DNA of 64,000 nucleotides from Truepera radiovictrix DSM 17093 (GTDB lineage: Bacteria > Deinococcota > Deinococci > Deinococcales > Trueperaceae), in assembly GCF_000092425.1 (NCBI RefSeq), contig NC_014221.1:1307001-1371000 (forward strand), in the 5' to 3' direction. Shown here piece after piece: positions 1 through 7,537 of this stretch. Within the stretch, counting starts at the first letter, position 1. Each line of letters opens with the position of its first letter. The position numbers and the translations under genes were made by a program. The notes beneath the pieces are model-generated. The model did no database searches and was not told where the DNA came from. It saw nothing but the letters and a program-made list of their open reading frames with translations.

Positions 1-537
1 CGCCATGATGCCGCCCAAGGGCAGCGGTAACCCCGTCTGGGCCTCCCACCACGCCCCGAGGTCGAGGTGCGCGTGCAGGCCGTAGTCGGGGTAGGTAAAG
101 CGCGACTCGTGGATGATAAGCCCCGCGTCGACCTCACCGGCGGCCACCGCCGGCATGATGCGGTCGTAGCGCAAGGCGACCTTGTCGACCTCGGGTTCGA
201 AGAGGCTGAGCAGCAAGTTCGCCGTCGTGAGCCCGCCGGGGATCGCCACGCGGAGCCCTTTGAGGCTTCCCTGCGGCCGCTTGGTGACGACCAGCGGGCC
301 GACCCCGTAGCCGAGCGCGCCGCCCGCGCGCAGCATGATGTAGCTCTCGGTCAGGTGAAAAAAGGCGTGGTAGCTGATCTTGGTGACCGCCAAAGCCCCC
401 GTGCGGGCGCGCTGGTTGAGCGCCTCGACGTCCTCGAGGGTCACCTGCACGGCGAGCTCCGGCGCGACGCGCTCGTGCGCCAGCGCGTAGAAGATAAAGC
501 AGTCGTTGGGGCAGGGGGAGAAGCCGAGGGTGAGCAT
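1..537 (-). CDS. mqnD: 1,4-dihydroxy-6-naphthoate synthase MqnD, 3' end cut by window edge
   Basis: MqnD converts cyclic dehypoxanthinyl futalosine to 1,4-dihydroxy-6-naphthoate in the futalosine route to menaquinone. Reading the minus strand from the ATG at 537 gives an open frame of 179 codons running off the left edge. It opens with LTLGFSPCPNDCFIFYAL, the family signature, followed by a VAIPG...TTANLLL block (near residues 92-105) and an IIHESRFTYPDYGLHAHLDL block, all typical of MqnD and its periplasmic-binding-like fold. Family members are about 270-280 residues, so roughly the last third lies outside. The start follows AAGGGG, and a TAGACT box lies only six bases upstream, so the transcript may be leaderless. 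It is transcribed away from infC. Confidence 0.88.
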   Translation of the reverse strand, partial: MLTLGFSPCPNDCFIFYALAHERVAPELAVQVTLEDVEALNQRARTGALAVTKISYHAFFHLTESYIMLRAGGALGYGVGPLVVTKRPQGSLKGLRVAIPGGLTTANLLLSLFEPEVDKVALRYDRIMPAVAAGEVDAGLIIHESRFTYPDYGLHAHLDLGAWWEAQTGLPLPLGGIMA

Positions 538-543
538 CCCCTT

Positions 544-549
544 AGTCTA
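544..549 (-). promoter_or_regulatory. Candidate -10 box of mqnD (leaderless type)
   Basis: TAGACT on the minus strand lies six bases before the mqnD ATG. No convincing -35 is seen. If used, transcription would begin at or next to the start codon. The AAGGGG between them could also act as a weak Shine-Dalgarno on a longer transcript. Confidence 0.35.
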
Positions 550-640
550 CGTTGTCGGTCTACCTCGCCCCTCGTCCACGCTGCCAAAAAGGGGGGGAGC
601 CTTCGGGTTGGGCGGCGTACGCCCCGTGTCTCGGCACGCG

Positions 641-669
641 TTGAAGCGCGCGCACATATTTGCTAAACT
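641..669 (+). promoter_or_regulatory. Sigma-70 type promoter of infC-rpmI-rplT
   Basis: TTGAAG (641-646), a 17-base spacer and TAAACT (664-669) form a good housekeeping promoter. The predicted start near 676 leaves a leader of about 45 bases before infC. Confidence 0.65.
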
Positions 670-720
670 TTAGCGCTGTGCGCTCCTCGTGAGCCACAAC
701 ACTTCTTGGAGGTGAAGTTC

Positions 721-1257
721 ATAGCCAGAGAGTTGAAGGTCAACGAGCAGATTCGGGTGCGGCAGGTGCGGCTTATCGGCGCCGACGGGCAGCAGCAGGG
801 CATCATGGAGACCCGCGACGCGCTGCGGCTCGCGCGCGAAGCCGAACTCGACCTCGCGCTCGTCGGTGAGGGCGCCCAGCCCCCAGTCGCCAAGCTGATG
901 GACTACGGCAAGTACCGCTACGAGCTGCAGCAGCAGGAGAAAGAGGCGCGCCGCAAGTCCCGTCAGCAGGAGATGAAGGCCATCAAGTTCCGCGTCAAGA
1001 TCGACGACCACGACTATGAGACCAAGGTCAACCACGTCAGGCGGTTTCTAAAAGGTGGGCACAAGGTCAAGCTGACTATCATGTTTCGTGGACGCGAGCG
1101 CACCCATCCCGAACTCGGCCAAGAGATCCTCAACCGCGTCGCCAGCGACGTCTCGGATATCGCGGTCGTGGAATCTGCTCCCAGCCTCGCCGGTATGGAT
1201 ATGAACATGGTGTTGGGGCCGATCAAGTCCCCAGCCAAGGAGTCACCTCAACGTTAA
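721..1257 (+). CDS. infC: Translation initiation factor IF-3, probable ATA start
   Basis: IF-3 binds the 30S subunit, blocks premature 50S joining and checks start codon/initiator tRNA pairing. The protein has the IF3-N domain (VNEQIRVRQVRLIG, about residues 5-70), a charged linker helix with MDYGKYRYE, and the IF3-C domain (IKFRVKIDDHDYETK and FRGRERTHPELG, about 80-170). From 721 it has 178 residues, a normal length. The start needs comment: a full-strength GGAGGTGA (708-715) ends five bases before ATA at 721, giving MARELKVNEQ. TTG at 706 and GTG at 712 are in frame but lie before or inside that ribosome-binding site. Unusual infC starts such as AUU, rejected by IF-3 itself, are the basis of IF-3 autoregulation in E. 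coli, so ATA is plausible. First gene of the infC-rpmI-rplT operon. Confidence 0.93.
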   Translation: MARELKVNEQIRVRQVRLIGADGQQQGIMETRDALRLAREAELDLALVGEGAQPPVAKLMDYGKYRYELQQQEKEARRKSRQQEMKAIKFRVKIDDHDYETKVNHVRRFLKGGHKVKLTIMFRGRERTHPELGQEILNRVASDVSDIAVVESAPSLAGMDMNMVLGPIKSPAKESPQR

Positions 1258-1286
1258 CGCCGCAGAGCGGCCGAGAAAGGTTTGAG

Positions 1287-1484
1287 ATGCCGAAGTTAAA
1301 GACCCATAAGGGCACCAAAGCCCGTGTCAAAGTCACTGGGCGAGGTAAGGTCAAGGCCATGAGGAGCGGCAAACGCCACCTCAACTACAAAAAGAGCGGC
1401 AAGCGCATCCGCCAGGGCCGCACCGACCTCGTGATCGCCGCACCGGACGCGAAGCGCATCAAAGCGCTCCTGCCTTACGAGTAA
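1287..1484 (+). CDS. rpmI: 50S ribosomal protein L35
   Basis: L35 is a small basic protein of the large subunit. The 65-residue sequence begins MPKLKTHKGTKARVKVTG and contains RSGKRHLNYKKSGKRIR, the family core; the length is the usual one. It follows infC after 29 bases, with GAAAGG as ribosome-binding site seven bases before the ATG, and rplT starts three bases after its stop codon. This is the standard infC-rpmI-rplT order. In other bacteria L20 represses this operon by binding mRNA ahead of rpmI; I see no obvious structure here that would decide that. Confidence 0.97.
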   Translation: MPKLKTHKGTKARVKVTGRGKVKAMRSGKRHLNYKKSGKRIRQGRTDLVIAAPDAKRIKALLPYE

Positions 1485-1487
1485 ACG

Positions 1488-1838
1488 ATGCCGAGAGCTA
1501 AAACGGGAACCGTCCGCCGTCAGAAGCACAAAAAGGTCCTAAAGCGCGCCAAGGGCTTTTGGGGGTTGCGTTCGCGCAGCTTCCGCATCGCGCAGCAGAC
1601 CCTGCTGAACGCCGCCGACTACGAGTACCGCGACCGCCGTGACAAAAAGGGTGATTTTCGCCGCCTGTGGATCGCCCGGATCAACGCCGCCGCGCGCCAA
1701 GAGGGGCTCTCGTACTCGGTCTTCGTGAGCGGGCTGCGCAAAGCCGGCGTCGAGATCAACCGCAAGATCCTAGCGGACCTCGCCGTTCAGCACCCTGACG
1801 CTTTTAAACGCCTTGTGGAGATCGCCAAAGCGGCCTAG
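1488..1838 (+). CDS. rplT: 50S ribosomal protein L20
   Basis: L20 binds 23S rRNA early in large-subunit assembly. The 116-residue protein starts [19 protein letters not shown] and holds [15 protein letters not shown] and [18 protein letters not shown], both highly conserved; the basic N-terminal extension and C-terminal globular domain are complete. The ATG lies three bases after the rpmI stop, so translation is probably coupled to rpmI. A strong intrinsic terminator follows 33 bases downstream and closes the operon. Confidence 0.97.
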   Translation: MPRAKTGTVRRQKHKKVLKRAKGFWGLRSRSFRIAQQTLLNAADYEYRDRRDKKGDFRRLWIARINAAARQEGLSYSVFVSGLRKAGVEINRKILADLAVQHPDAFKRLVEIAKAA

Positions 1839-1871
1839 GACGCCGGGTGCCCACAAGGCAAAGCAACCGCG

Positions 1872-1893
1872 GCCCGCTTCGGCGGGCTTTTTT
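1872..1893 (+). terminator. Intrinsic terminator after rplT
   Basis: GCCCGC (1872-1877) pairs with GCGGGC (1882-1887) around a stable TTCG loop closed by C-G, followed by six T. This is the only classical hairpin plus T-run I found in the window. Confidence 0.9.
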
Positions 1894-2099
1894 CGTGCGG
1901 TTGGGGCTCGTAGCGGTGCGCCCCCCGACGCGCGGCCCACGAGCCACAGGCCACGAACCCGTGTGGTCCATGCGAAGGCCGAAACAGAGGGGCGAGGCGG
2001 CCTACACCCCAGCCGTAGAGATGGGCTTTTGGTGAGAGCTGCGCGGTATAGTAAAGGGGTGACGAGGCAGCACGGTCGGCAGCGCGTGGGGGTGGGGTG

Positions 2100-3287
2100 A
2101 TGAGCGCACTTAAGCGCCTGCTCGCGCGTTTTTTCACCGAGCTCGAGAAAGACTTTTCCACCTTCCGCACCCAGCTCGGCCGGTTTCGGGCAGCGCGACC
2201 CTTTGAGGTCGTGCCCTACCTAACGTTTGGCACCCCCACGCACCTCTTCGTGCGGGGGCGGGTCATCGAGGAGAAGGGGTTGCAGCTCGCGACCCCCGAC
2301 GCCTCGCGCTGGCGCAACCTGAGCGACACCTACAAACGCTTCGTCAGCACCAAGGTACCCGACGCGCGCGTGCTCGTGAGCTACCCCGGGGGCGAGCGGG
2401 AGCTCGTGACCGACGCCAACGGCTACTTCACGGGGGAGCTTAAGCTCACCGAGGCGGCCCCTGCGGGTTGGTGCGAAGTGTCCTACACCCTGCTAAGCCC
2501 CCAGCGCCAACCGCGCGGGGACACCCCGCCGACGCCCCCGACCGCCAAGGGGTTTGTCCTCATCCCCGACGCGCGGGCGCGTTTCGGCGTCATCAGCGAC
2601 ATCGACGACACCGTGGTGCAGACCGACGTCGCGCGCTGGCTGCGGGTGCTCGGTACGGTGCTCTTCGGCAACGCCTACACGCGGCTGCCGTTTCGCGGCG
2701 TCTCGGCGTTTTATCGCGCGCTGCAGCGCGGCCGCGGTGCGGGGCGCAACCCGCTCTTTTACGTGTCGAGCAGCCCCTGGAACCTCTACGATCTGCTGCT
2801 CGAGTTTTTAGACCTCGAGCAGATCCCCTTGGGCCCTTTGATGTTGCGCGACTGGCGTGGCGGGGCCGGAGAGCTTTTCCCCGCCGGGCACGGCGACTTC
2901 AAGGGGGGCGAGATCCGCCGCATTTTAGACACCTATCCCGAGCTGCCCTTTATCCTCATCGGCGACTCCGGCGAGCAGGACCCCGAGATCTACGGCGAGA
3001 TCGTCAGTGCTTACCCCGGCCGCATCCTGGCGGTGTATATCCGCAACGTCAGCGGCGAAGCGCGCCGCGGGGCGGTCGCGCAGCTCGCCGAGCGGGTGCG
3101 GGAGATGGGGAGCAAGCTGATCCTCGCCGACGACACCTTGGCGGCGGCGCAGCACGCGGCGCAGGAGGGGTGGATCGACCCGCAGACGCTCGCCGAGATT
3201 CGCGTGCGGAAAGAGCGCGACACCTCGCTGTTCGACAACGCCGGCGAGACGGTCGCGACGGTGATTGAGCGCAACGTGCGCGCTTAG
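2100..3287 (+). CDS. APP1-type phosphatase-domain protein (DUF2183), copy 1
   Basis: The protein belongs to the DUF2183 family, whose yeast member App1 is a Mg-dependent phosphatidate phosphatase of the HAD fold. HAD motif I is GVISDIDDTV near residue 165 (DxDxT). Further conserved blocks are FYVSSSPWNLYD, PLGPLMLRDW and FILIGDSGEQDPEIY, the last matching the acidic HAD motif. About 160 N-terminal residues form a beta-rich region common to bacterial members. No signal peptide is seen. ATG at 2100 is preferred to the GTG directly before it. A TATAGT box at 2052-2057 is a possible promoter element. The real bacterial substrate is not known; phospholipid phosphatase is by family only. A paralogue follows 71 bases downstream. 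Confidence 0.82.
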   Translation: MSALKRLLARFFTELEKDFSTFRTQLGRFRAARPFEVVPYLTFGTPTHLFVRGRVIEEKGLQLATPDASRWRNLSDTYKRFVSTKVPDARVLVSYPGGERELVTDANGYFTGELKLTEAAPAGWCEVSYTLLSPQRQPRGDTPPTPPTAKGFVLIPDARARFGVISDIDDTVVQTDVARWLRVLGTVLFGNAYTRLPFRGVSAFYRALQRGRGAGRNPLFYVSSSPWNLYDLLLEFLDLEQIPLGPLMLRDWRGGAGELFPAGHGDFKGGEIRRILDTYPELPFILIGDSGEQDPEIYGEIVSAYPGRILAVYIRNVSGEARRGAVAQLAERVREMGSKLILADDTLAAAQHAAQEGWIDPQTLAEIRVRKERDTSLFDNAGETVATVIERNVRA

Positions 3288-3358
3288 GCCGCCGGCGCTC
3301 GGCTCGAGCCCTGGCCGCTCTGATGAGCCTGCCGGAGAGCGTTGCTAGAGAGGAACCG

Positions 3359-4477
3359 ATGGCGCGCTGGCGCAGACTGATTCAGCAGACCGAGACCCAA
3401 GTCGACCGTCTCCGCGGACGGCTCGACGCCCGCGTCGGGGACAAACCGCTGTTGATCCAGAGCTATTTGGGTTACGGCACCCCCGAGCGTGCCTTTCTCT
3501 TGGGGCGCGTGTTGGAAGACAAGGGCATCACGCCTTCGGAGGCCGACGCGTCGCTCTGGGAGAACTTTAGGGGGACCCTCAAGCGCTTTCGCAGCAACGA
3601 GGTGCCGCACGCGCGTATCGGCGTCGCGGTCGGGGGCGCCCTCCAAGAGATCATCGCCGACGACGAGGGGCACCTGAGTACGTGGTTGCCGCTCCCCCCA
3701 GGGGTAGCGCAAGCGGGCGAGCTGCTGAGTTTGCAGCTGACGCTGCTCGAGCCGCAGCGCGAGGGGACGCCGCTCGAGGCGACCGCTTCGGTGCTCATCC
3801 CGGGCCCGGGGGCGCGTTTTGGGGTGATCAGCGACATCGACGACACCGTGCTCCAGACGGGCGCCACGAGTCTGCGCAGCTTGGCGCGGCAGGTGCTCTT
3901 CGGCAACGCCCACACGCGCCTGCCGTTCGAGGGGGTGGCCGCCTTTTACGAGGCGCTCGGCCGCGGTCGGGGTGCGGAGGAGAACCCGCTCTTTTACGTG
4001 TCGAGCAGCCCCTGGAACCTCTACGACGTGCTGGTGCAGTTTATGGAGCTCAACGACATCCCGCTGGGCCCCCTGTTGCTGCGCGACTGGGGGATCGGCG
4101 CGACCGAACTGCTGCCCTTGTCGCACGGCGCGCACAAGCGCCACGCCATCGAGCAGATCCTCACGACCTACCCCGAGCTGCCCTTTATCCTCATCGGCGA
4201 CTCCGGTCAGGAGGACCCCGAGATCTACCACCAAGTGGTCCACGACTTTCCGGAGCGCATCCTGGCGCTCTACATCCGCGACGTGAGCGCGCGCGCGGGG
4301 CGCCGCGAGAGCGTCCTGGCGCTCGCGCGCGAGGTCGAGGCGGCGGGGAGCTTCCTGCTCCTTAGCGACGACACGCGAGCTGCCGCCGAGCACGCCGCCC
4401 TGCAGGGGTGGATCGCCGCCGAGGGGGTGGAGAGGGTCGCCGAGCGCCGCGCGGAGGACCTCGCGCAGCCGCGCTAG
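3359..4477 (+). CDS. APP1-type phosphatase-domain protein (DUF2183), copy 2
   Basis: Tandem paralogue of the preceding gene with the same architecture: N-terminal beta-rich region, GVISDIDDTVLQTG (DxDxT, near residue 155), FYVSSSPWNLYDVLVQF, PLGPLLLRDWG and FILIGDSGQEDPEIYH. Several nucleotide stretches, such as that around the SSSPWNLYD block, are nearly identical in the two genes, so the duplication may be fairly recent or homogenised. I place the start at ATG 3359, which has GAGAGGAA upstream; an in-frame ATG at 3323 lacks a ribosome-binding site. The C-terminal tail (about 45 residues) differs most between the copies. Probably cotranscribed with copy 1. Confidence 0.8.
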   Translation: MARWRRLIQQTETQVDRLRGRLDARVGDKPLLIQSYLGYGTPERAFLLGRVLEDKGITPSEADASLWENFRGTLKRFRSNEVPHARIGVAVGGALQEIIADDEGHLSTWLPLPPGVAQAGELLSLQLTLLEPQREGTPLEATASVLIPGPGARFGVISDIDDTVLQTGATSLRSLARQVLFGNAHTRLPFEGVAAFYEALGRGRGAEENPLFYVSSSPWNLYDVLVQFMELNDIPLGPLLLRDWGIGATELLPLSHGAHKRHAIEQILTTYPELPFILIGDSGQEDPEIYHQVVHDFPERILALYIRDVSARAGRRESVLALAREVEAAGSFLLLSDDTRAAAEHAALQGWIAAEGVERVAERRAEDLAQPR

Positions 4478-4512
4478 CGGCCCGCCCTACCTGGGCCGCT
4501 AGCGGGCGCCGG

Positions 4513-4518
4513 TATAGT
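4513..4518 (+). promoter_or_regulatory. Candidate -10 box of ispH (leaderless type)
   Basis: TATAGT lies five bases before the ispH ATG, with no Shine-Dalgarno in between except a short GGGG. The -35 region is not convincing. The spacing would give a transcript starting at the initiation codon. Confidence 0.45.
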
Positions 4519-4523
4519 GGGGT

Positions 4524-5558
4524 ATGGACAGGACGGGGATACAGGTCGACACGCTCTACCTCGCCAAACCGCGCGGCTTCTGCGCGGGCGTCGTGATGGC
4601 GATTCAGGCGGTCGAGGAGGCTGCCGCGGAGCGGCGCGCGCACGGCGAAGGGTTAGCCGTCTACCACGCCATCGTGCACAACAACACGGTGGTCGAGCGC
4701 CTGGAGGCGGAGCACGGTGTGCACTTCGTCGAGGACCTAGCGGAGCTGGCGCCCCTAAGGGAGAAGGCCGCGGCGGCGGGCCGCCCCCTAAGCGAGACGG
4801 TCGTCTTTTCGGCGCACGGCGTCTCTCCAGCGGTGCGGCAGGGCGCGCGCGAGCTCGGCCTCGCGACCATCGACGCGACCTGCCCGCTGGTGACCAAAGT
4901 CCACTCCGAGGCCAAAAAGTACGCCCGCGAGGGGTTTCACATCCTGCTCATCGGCGACTCGAGCCGCCACCAGGAGGTCATCGGCACCAAAGGGGAGGCC
5001 CCCGAGGTGACGACGGTGGTGAGCGTCATCGGCAACCGCAAACACGACCCGGATTTGGCCGACCCCGAGACCGTCACCGTACCCGACCCCGAGAAGGTGG
5101 TGGTGCTCACCCAGACGACGCTCTCGGTCGACGACGTGCAGAAGACCATCGCGGTGCTTAAGCGCCGCTTCCCGGCGCTCGTCATCCCCCCGTCGGACGA
5201 CCTCTGTTACGCCACCAAAAACCGCCAGGACGCGGTGAAGCGCATCGCGCCGCACGTGGACCTCTTCTTGGTCGTGACCAGCGACTACTCTTCGAACGGG
5301 ATGCGGCTTTTAGAGCTCGCGCACGACCTCACCGGCAACGCGCGGCGTATCGAGAGCGTTCGCGACCTCCGTCCCGAGTGGTTCGAGGGGGTGCGTTCGG
5401 TCGGCGTCACCTCGGCGGCCTCGACCCCGGACGATCTGGTGCAGGACCTCGTGGCCTACTTCAGGGGGCACAACGCGGCCTTGCGCGTCGTCGAAGAGGG
5501 GGAGTGGGAGAACATCGTCTTCCGCAAACCCAAACGGGTGCCTGCGCCGGTGGCGTAA
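4524..5558 (+). CDS. ispH: 4-hydroxy-3-methylbut-2-enyl diphosphate reductase
   Basis: IspH is the last enzyme of the methylerythritol phosphate pathway and reduces HMBPP to IPP and DMAPP with a 4Fe-4S cluster. The three cluster cysteines are visible at about C20 (PRGFCAGV), C120 (DATCPLV) and C228 ([11 protein letters not shown]). The conserved [15 protein letters not shown] and [11 protein letters not shown] blocks, which supply the substrate-binding histidines and the SxN motif, are present. The length of 344 residues is usual for Deinococcota-type IspH. It follows the two DUF2183 genes by 46 bases on the same strand, but its own -10 box right before the ATG suggests independent, perhaps leaderless, expression. 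Confidence 0.96.
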   Translation: MDRTGIQVDTLYLAKPRGFCAGVVMAIQAVEEAAAERRAHGEGLAVYHAIVHNNTVVERLEAEHGVHFVEDLAELAPLREKAAAAGRPLSETVVFSAHGVSPAVRQGARELGLATIDATCPLVTKVHSEAKKYAREGFHILLIGDSSRHQEVIGTKGEAPEVTTVVSVIGNRKHDPDLADPETVTVPDPEKVVVLTQTTLSVDDVQKTIAVLKRRFPALVIPPSDDLCYATKNRQDAVKRIAPHVDLFLVVTSDYSSNGMRLLELAHDLTGNARRIESVRDLRPEWFEGVRSVGVTSAASTPDDLVQDLVAYFRGHNAALRVVEEGEWENIVFRKPKRVPAPVA

Positions 5559-5859
5559 CGCGCCGTGGGGGGGCGCAGGGCCGGTTGCGTACGGAGCACC
5601 GCCAGCGGCTGGCGAGGTGGCGTGGTGGTGCGAACTCATCTGCGTCACCGCAGCGAGGTCCGGTAGCCGCGTCGTTCGCTCACGGGACGTAGCCGCAGCA
5701 CCGAGGCGGTGCGACGCCGCACGCCCGCCGGTTTGTCGCCGCAGGCTTGCGCTGCCAGCTCCTTTAGCTCTATGCTGCGCTCGGGGAGATGGGGTTTCGG
5801 GCCGCCCTTGGGGCATCGGCGCACGGGGCGGCGTCCTCGTATGCGGTAAGGAGCACCCT
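5559..5859. other. Gene-free spacer between ispH and the lipoprotein gene
   Basis: About 300 bases with no convincing coding frame on either strand. No perfect hairpin with a T-run or clear promoter is seen. It should hold the ispH terminator and the promoter of the next gene. Confidence 0.5.
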
Positions 5860-6528
5860 ATGCGTCGGCTGCCGGTCTTTCCCCTGTGGTTTTTGTTGCT
5901 TCTCGTGCTCGCGGCCTGCGGGGGAAACCCCCCACCGGAGCCCACCCCACCCCAACCGCCAACGCTCCCCGTCGTCCCCAACCCGCCCACGGCGCCTCCA
6001 GTCACGCCGCCAACCCCGCCGACCCTGCCCGAACCACCGACCGAACCGCCGACGACCCCTCAGCCCCCTGCAGCCGTTCCCTACAGCGGCATCTGGGCAT
6101 GGTTCGTGGTGTTTGACGAGACGAACTACGTCTTCGGTGGCCTCTCGGTGACCCAGCTCGAGAGCGCGCCGGTGCTCTTTACCGATTCGGGGGAGGGCCC
6201 TTACATCGAGTGTACGGAGACGGCCTGCGCCGACATCCCCAGCGGCATCGGCATCATCGGGACGTACGTCGAGGGCTCGAGCCGCAACCTCGCGACTGCG
6301 TTTTTCGACAGCCGACTCGGCGGCCTCCGCTTCGTCGCCTTCGACGCGGACAACCGCCTGGGCAACGAGATCGAGGGACAGGAGACGTTTTTGGGGTCCG
6401 GGATCTGGCTGGCGGATGACGGCAGCCAACTCGACGTCGCCGTCGCGCTCGTGCGCGTCCCCGAAGACGTTACCGGCGCGGCGCAGCGCCTAGCGCCCAG
6501 CGTCCTTCGTGCAGCTTTGTTCAAGTAA
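5860..6528 (+). CDS. Proline-rich lipoprotein of unknown function
   Basis: The 222-residue product begins MRRLPVFPLWFLLLLVLAAC, a lipoprotein signal peptide with lipobox and acceptor Cys20, so the mature protein should be anchored in a membrane facing outward. Residues 24-70 are a Pro/Thr-rich linker built of loose PPTPP and PEPPTEPP repeats, a typical wall- or envelope-spanning spacer. A globular domain of about 150 residues follows (GIWAWFVVFDETNYVF... to the C-terminus), which I do not recognise. The start is fixed by GGTAAGGAG seven bases before ATG 5860. It stands alone, with an 11-bp hairpin after the stop. Confidence 0.72.
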   Translation: MRRLPVFPLWFLLLLVLAACGGNPPPEPTPPQPPTLPVVPNPPTAPPVTPPTPPTLPEPPTEPPTTPQPPAAVPYSGIWAWFVVFDETNYVFGGLSVTQLESAPVLFTDSGEGPYIECTETACADIPSGIGIIGTYVEGSSRNLATAFFDSRLGGLRFVAFDADNRLGNEIEGQETFLGSGIWLADDGSQLDVAVALVRVPEDVTGAAQRLAPSVLRAALFK

Positions 6529-6549
6529 CGCGAAAACCGCCAACTCGCG

Positions 6550-6579
6550 CAGGGGCGCTGTAACATCGCAGCGCCCCTG
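6550..6579 (+). terminator. 11-bp hairpin after the lipoprotein gene
   Basis: CAGGGGCGCTG (6550-6560) and CAGCGCCCCTG (6569-6579) form a perfect stem with an 8-base loop. Only CCCTTT follows, so it is a terminator-like or 3'-end-protecting hairpin rather than a classical terminator. Confidence 0.6.
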
Positions 6580-7537
6580 CCGCCCTTTCGGAGCAGCTCT
6601 TCATCACCCGCACACCCTGCTGACGGTCGAATCAGAGCGCCGCTGGCTTCTGTTAGCTTTCGGCTACCGCCTTACGCCGTCAAACTGATAGCGTAGGGCG
6701 GCCTGCAGCTTACGCCTCATGACTGTAAGCGAGCTTTTGAACCCCATCAGGGCGCGCGCTGCGGAAAGGGGCATGATCAGCGGGATGTCGCTTCCCCTTA
6801 AATCCCCGCAGCAGCTCGAGCTAGGCCATCCCCGTCAAGGGCGCTTAAACGTGTGGGTGACGGCGGCCATTCACGTCAGAGCCCTACAAAGCCGTCACAG
6901 GCGACGGTTGTACGCAGTAGCGGTACGCGATCCGTCAGCATTGTAGGGCGTTCCCAATGGTCGCCGCTTCGGTGAGTGTGGGCGACGAAGCTGCGTGGTG
7001 TATGGGATGTGTGGGGCAGCGCCGAGCGTAAGCGCAATGGCTCCGTGCTCGTTCTCGGCAGTGCGACCCGCTCCAGCTCGACATTGACGCTTAGTCCATC
7101 TGGTCTAGCGACGCTCTCACATGAAAGCCCTGCATGCACCTCCCGAGGGGGTATCGGTAGCCTCTCGTGAAACGATCGGCTGTTGCCCCTATACGCTGCT
7201 GCGTTGACGTGGCTACCCGACCTTCCACCCAGTTGTTCGTACGTGTTGGCCCCCGTCGACGCGCGTTGCAGCCCTCGTGCGCCGACCCGCGGCGGCAAGG
7301 TGCTCGCTGGAAGCGCCGCTATTTTGTCAGCGAGGCTGCTTTCAAGACGCTTTTGTGGATAAAGGGTGTAAGGTGAGGCTTTGGTGGCGGCGCCCGTAGA
7401 GGAGCTGCGCAGAGCCCTCCGTGTGTAGGCGCGCCTTTTAGGGCGCAAGCTGTTACTGCCGCGGCGCTCTGGGTCGGGTGCCGCAACGGTTGTGGACTCG
7501 CGTCCCAAGCTAGATGTCCTAGCCCAAGGAGGTTGAG
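6580..7537. other. Gene-free region of about 1 kb with inverted repeats
   Basis: No frame here has a recognisable protein or a good ribosome-binding site, and base composition is lower in GC than the neighbours (35 of 60 in the line starting at 6601). I see an imperfect 11-bp inverted repeat with a 13-base loop (6667-6677 with 6691-6701, one mismatch). A second pair is GCCCTACAA (6881-6889) with TTGTAGGGC (6941-6949), flanked by partly matching bases. It may be decayed mobile DNA or an unrecognised RNA. The last bases hold AAGGAGGTTGAG, the ribosome-binding site of the next gene. Confidence 0.45.

Noticed and set aside
67-666. Plus-strand open frame over the first 600 bases
   Set aside because: It is antisense to the MqnD frame, whose protein motifs are clear; the plus frame has no recognisable motif and runs past the mqnD start.
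1900-2040. Small frames between rplT terminator and the first DUF2183 gene
   Set aside because: No ribosome-binding site, Arg/Pro-rich translation, and the region contains a repeat-like GCCCACGAGCCAC stretch and a promoter box instead.
6876-7508. Minus-strand frame of 210 codons upstream of gldA
   Set aside because: Arg/Ser/Thr-rich translation without motifs, no ribosome-binding site, and codon use unlike neighbours.
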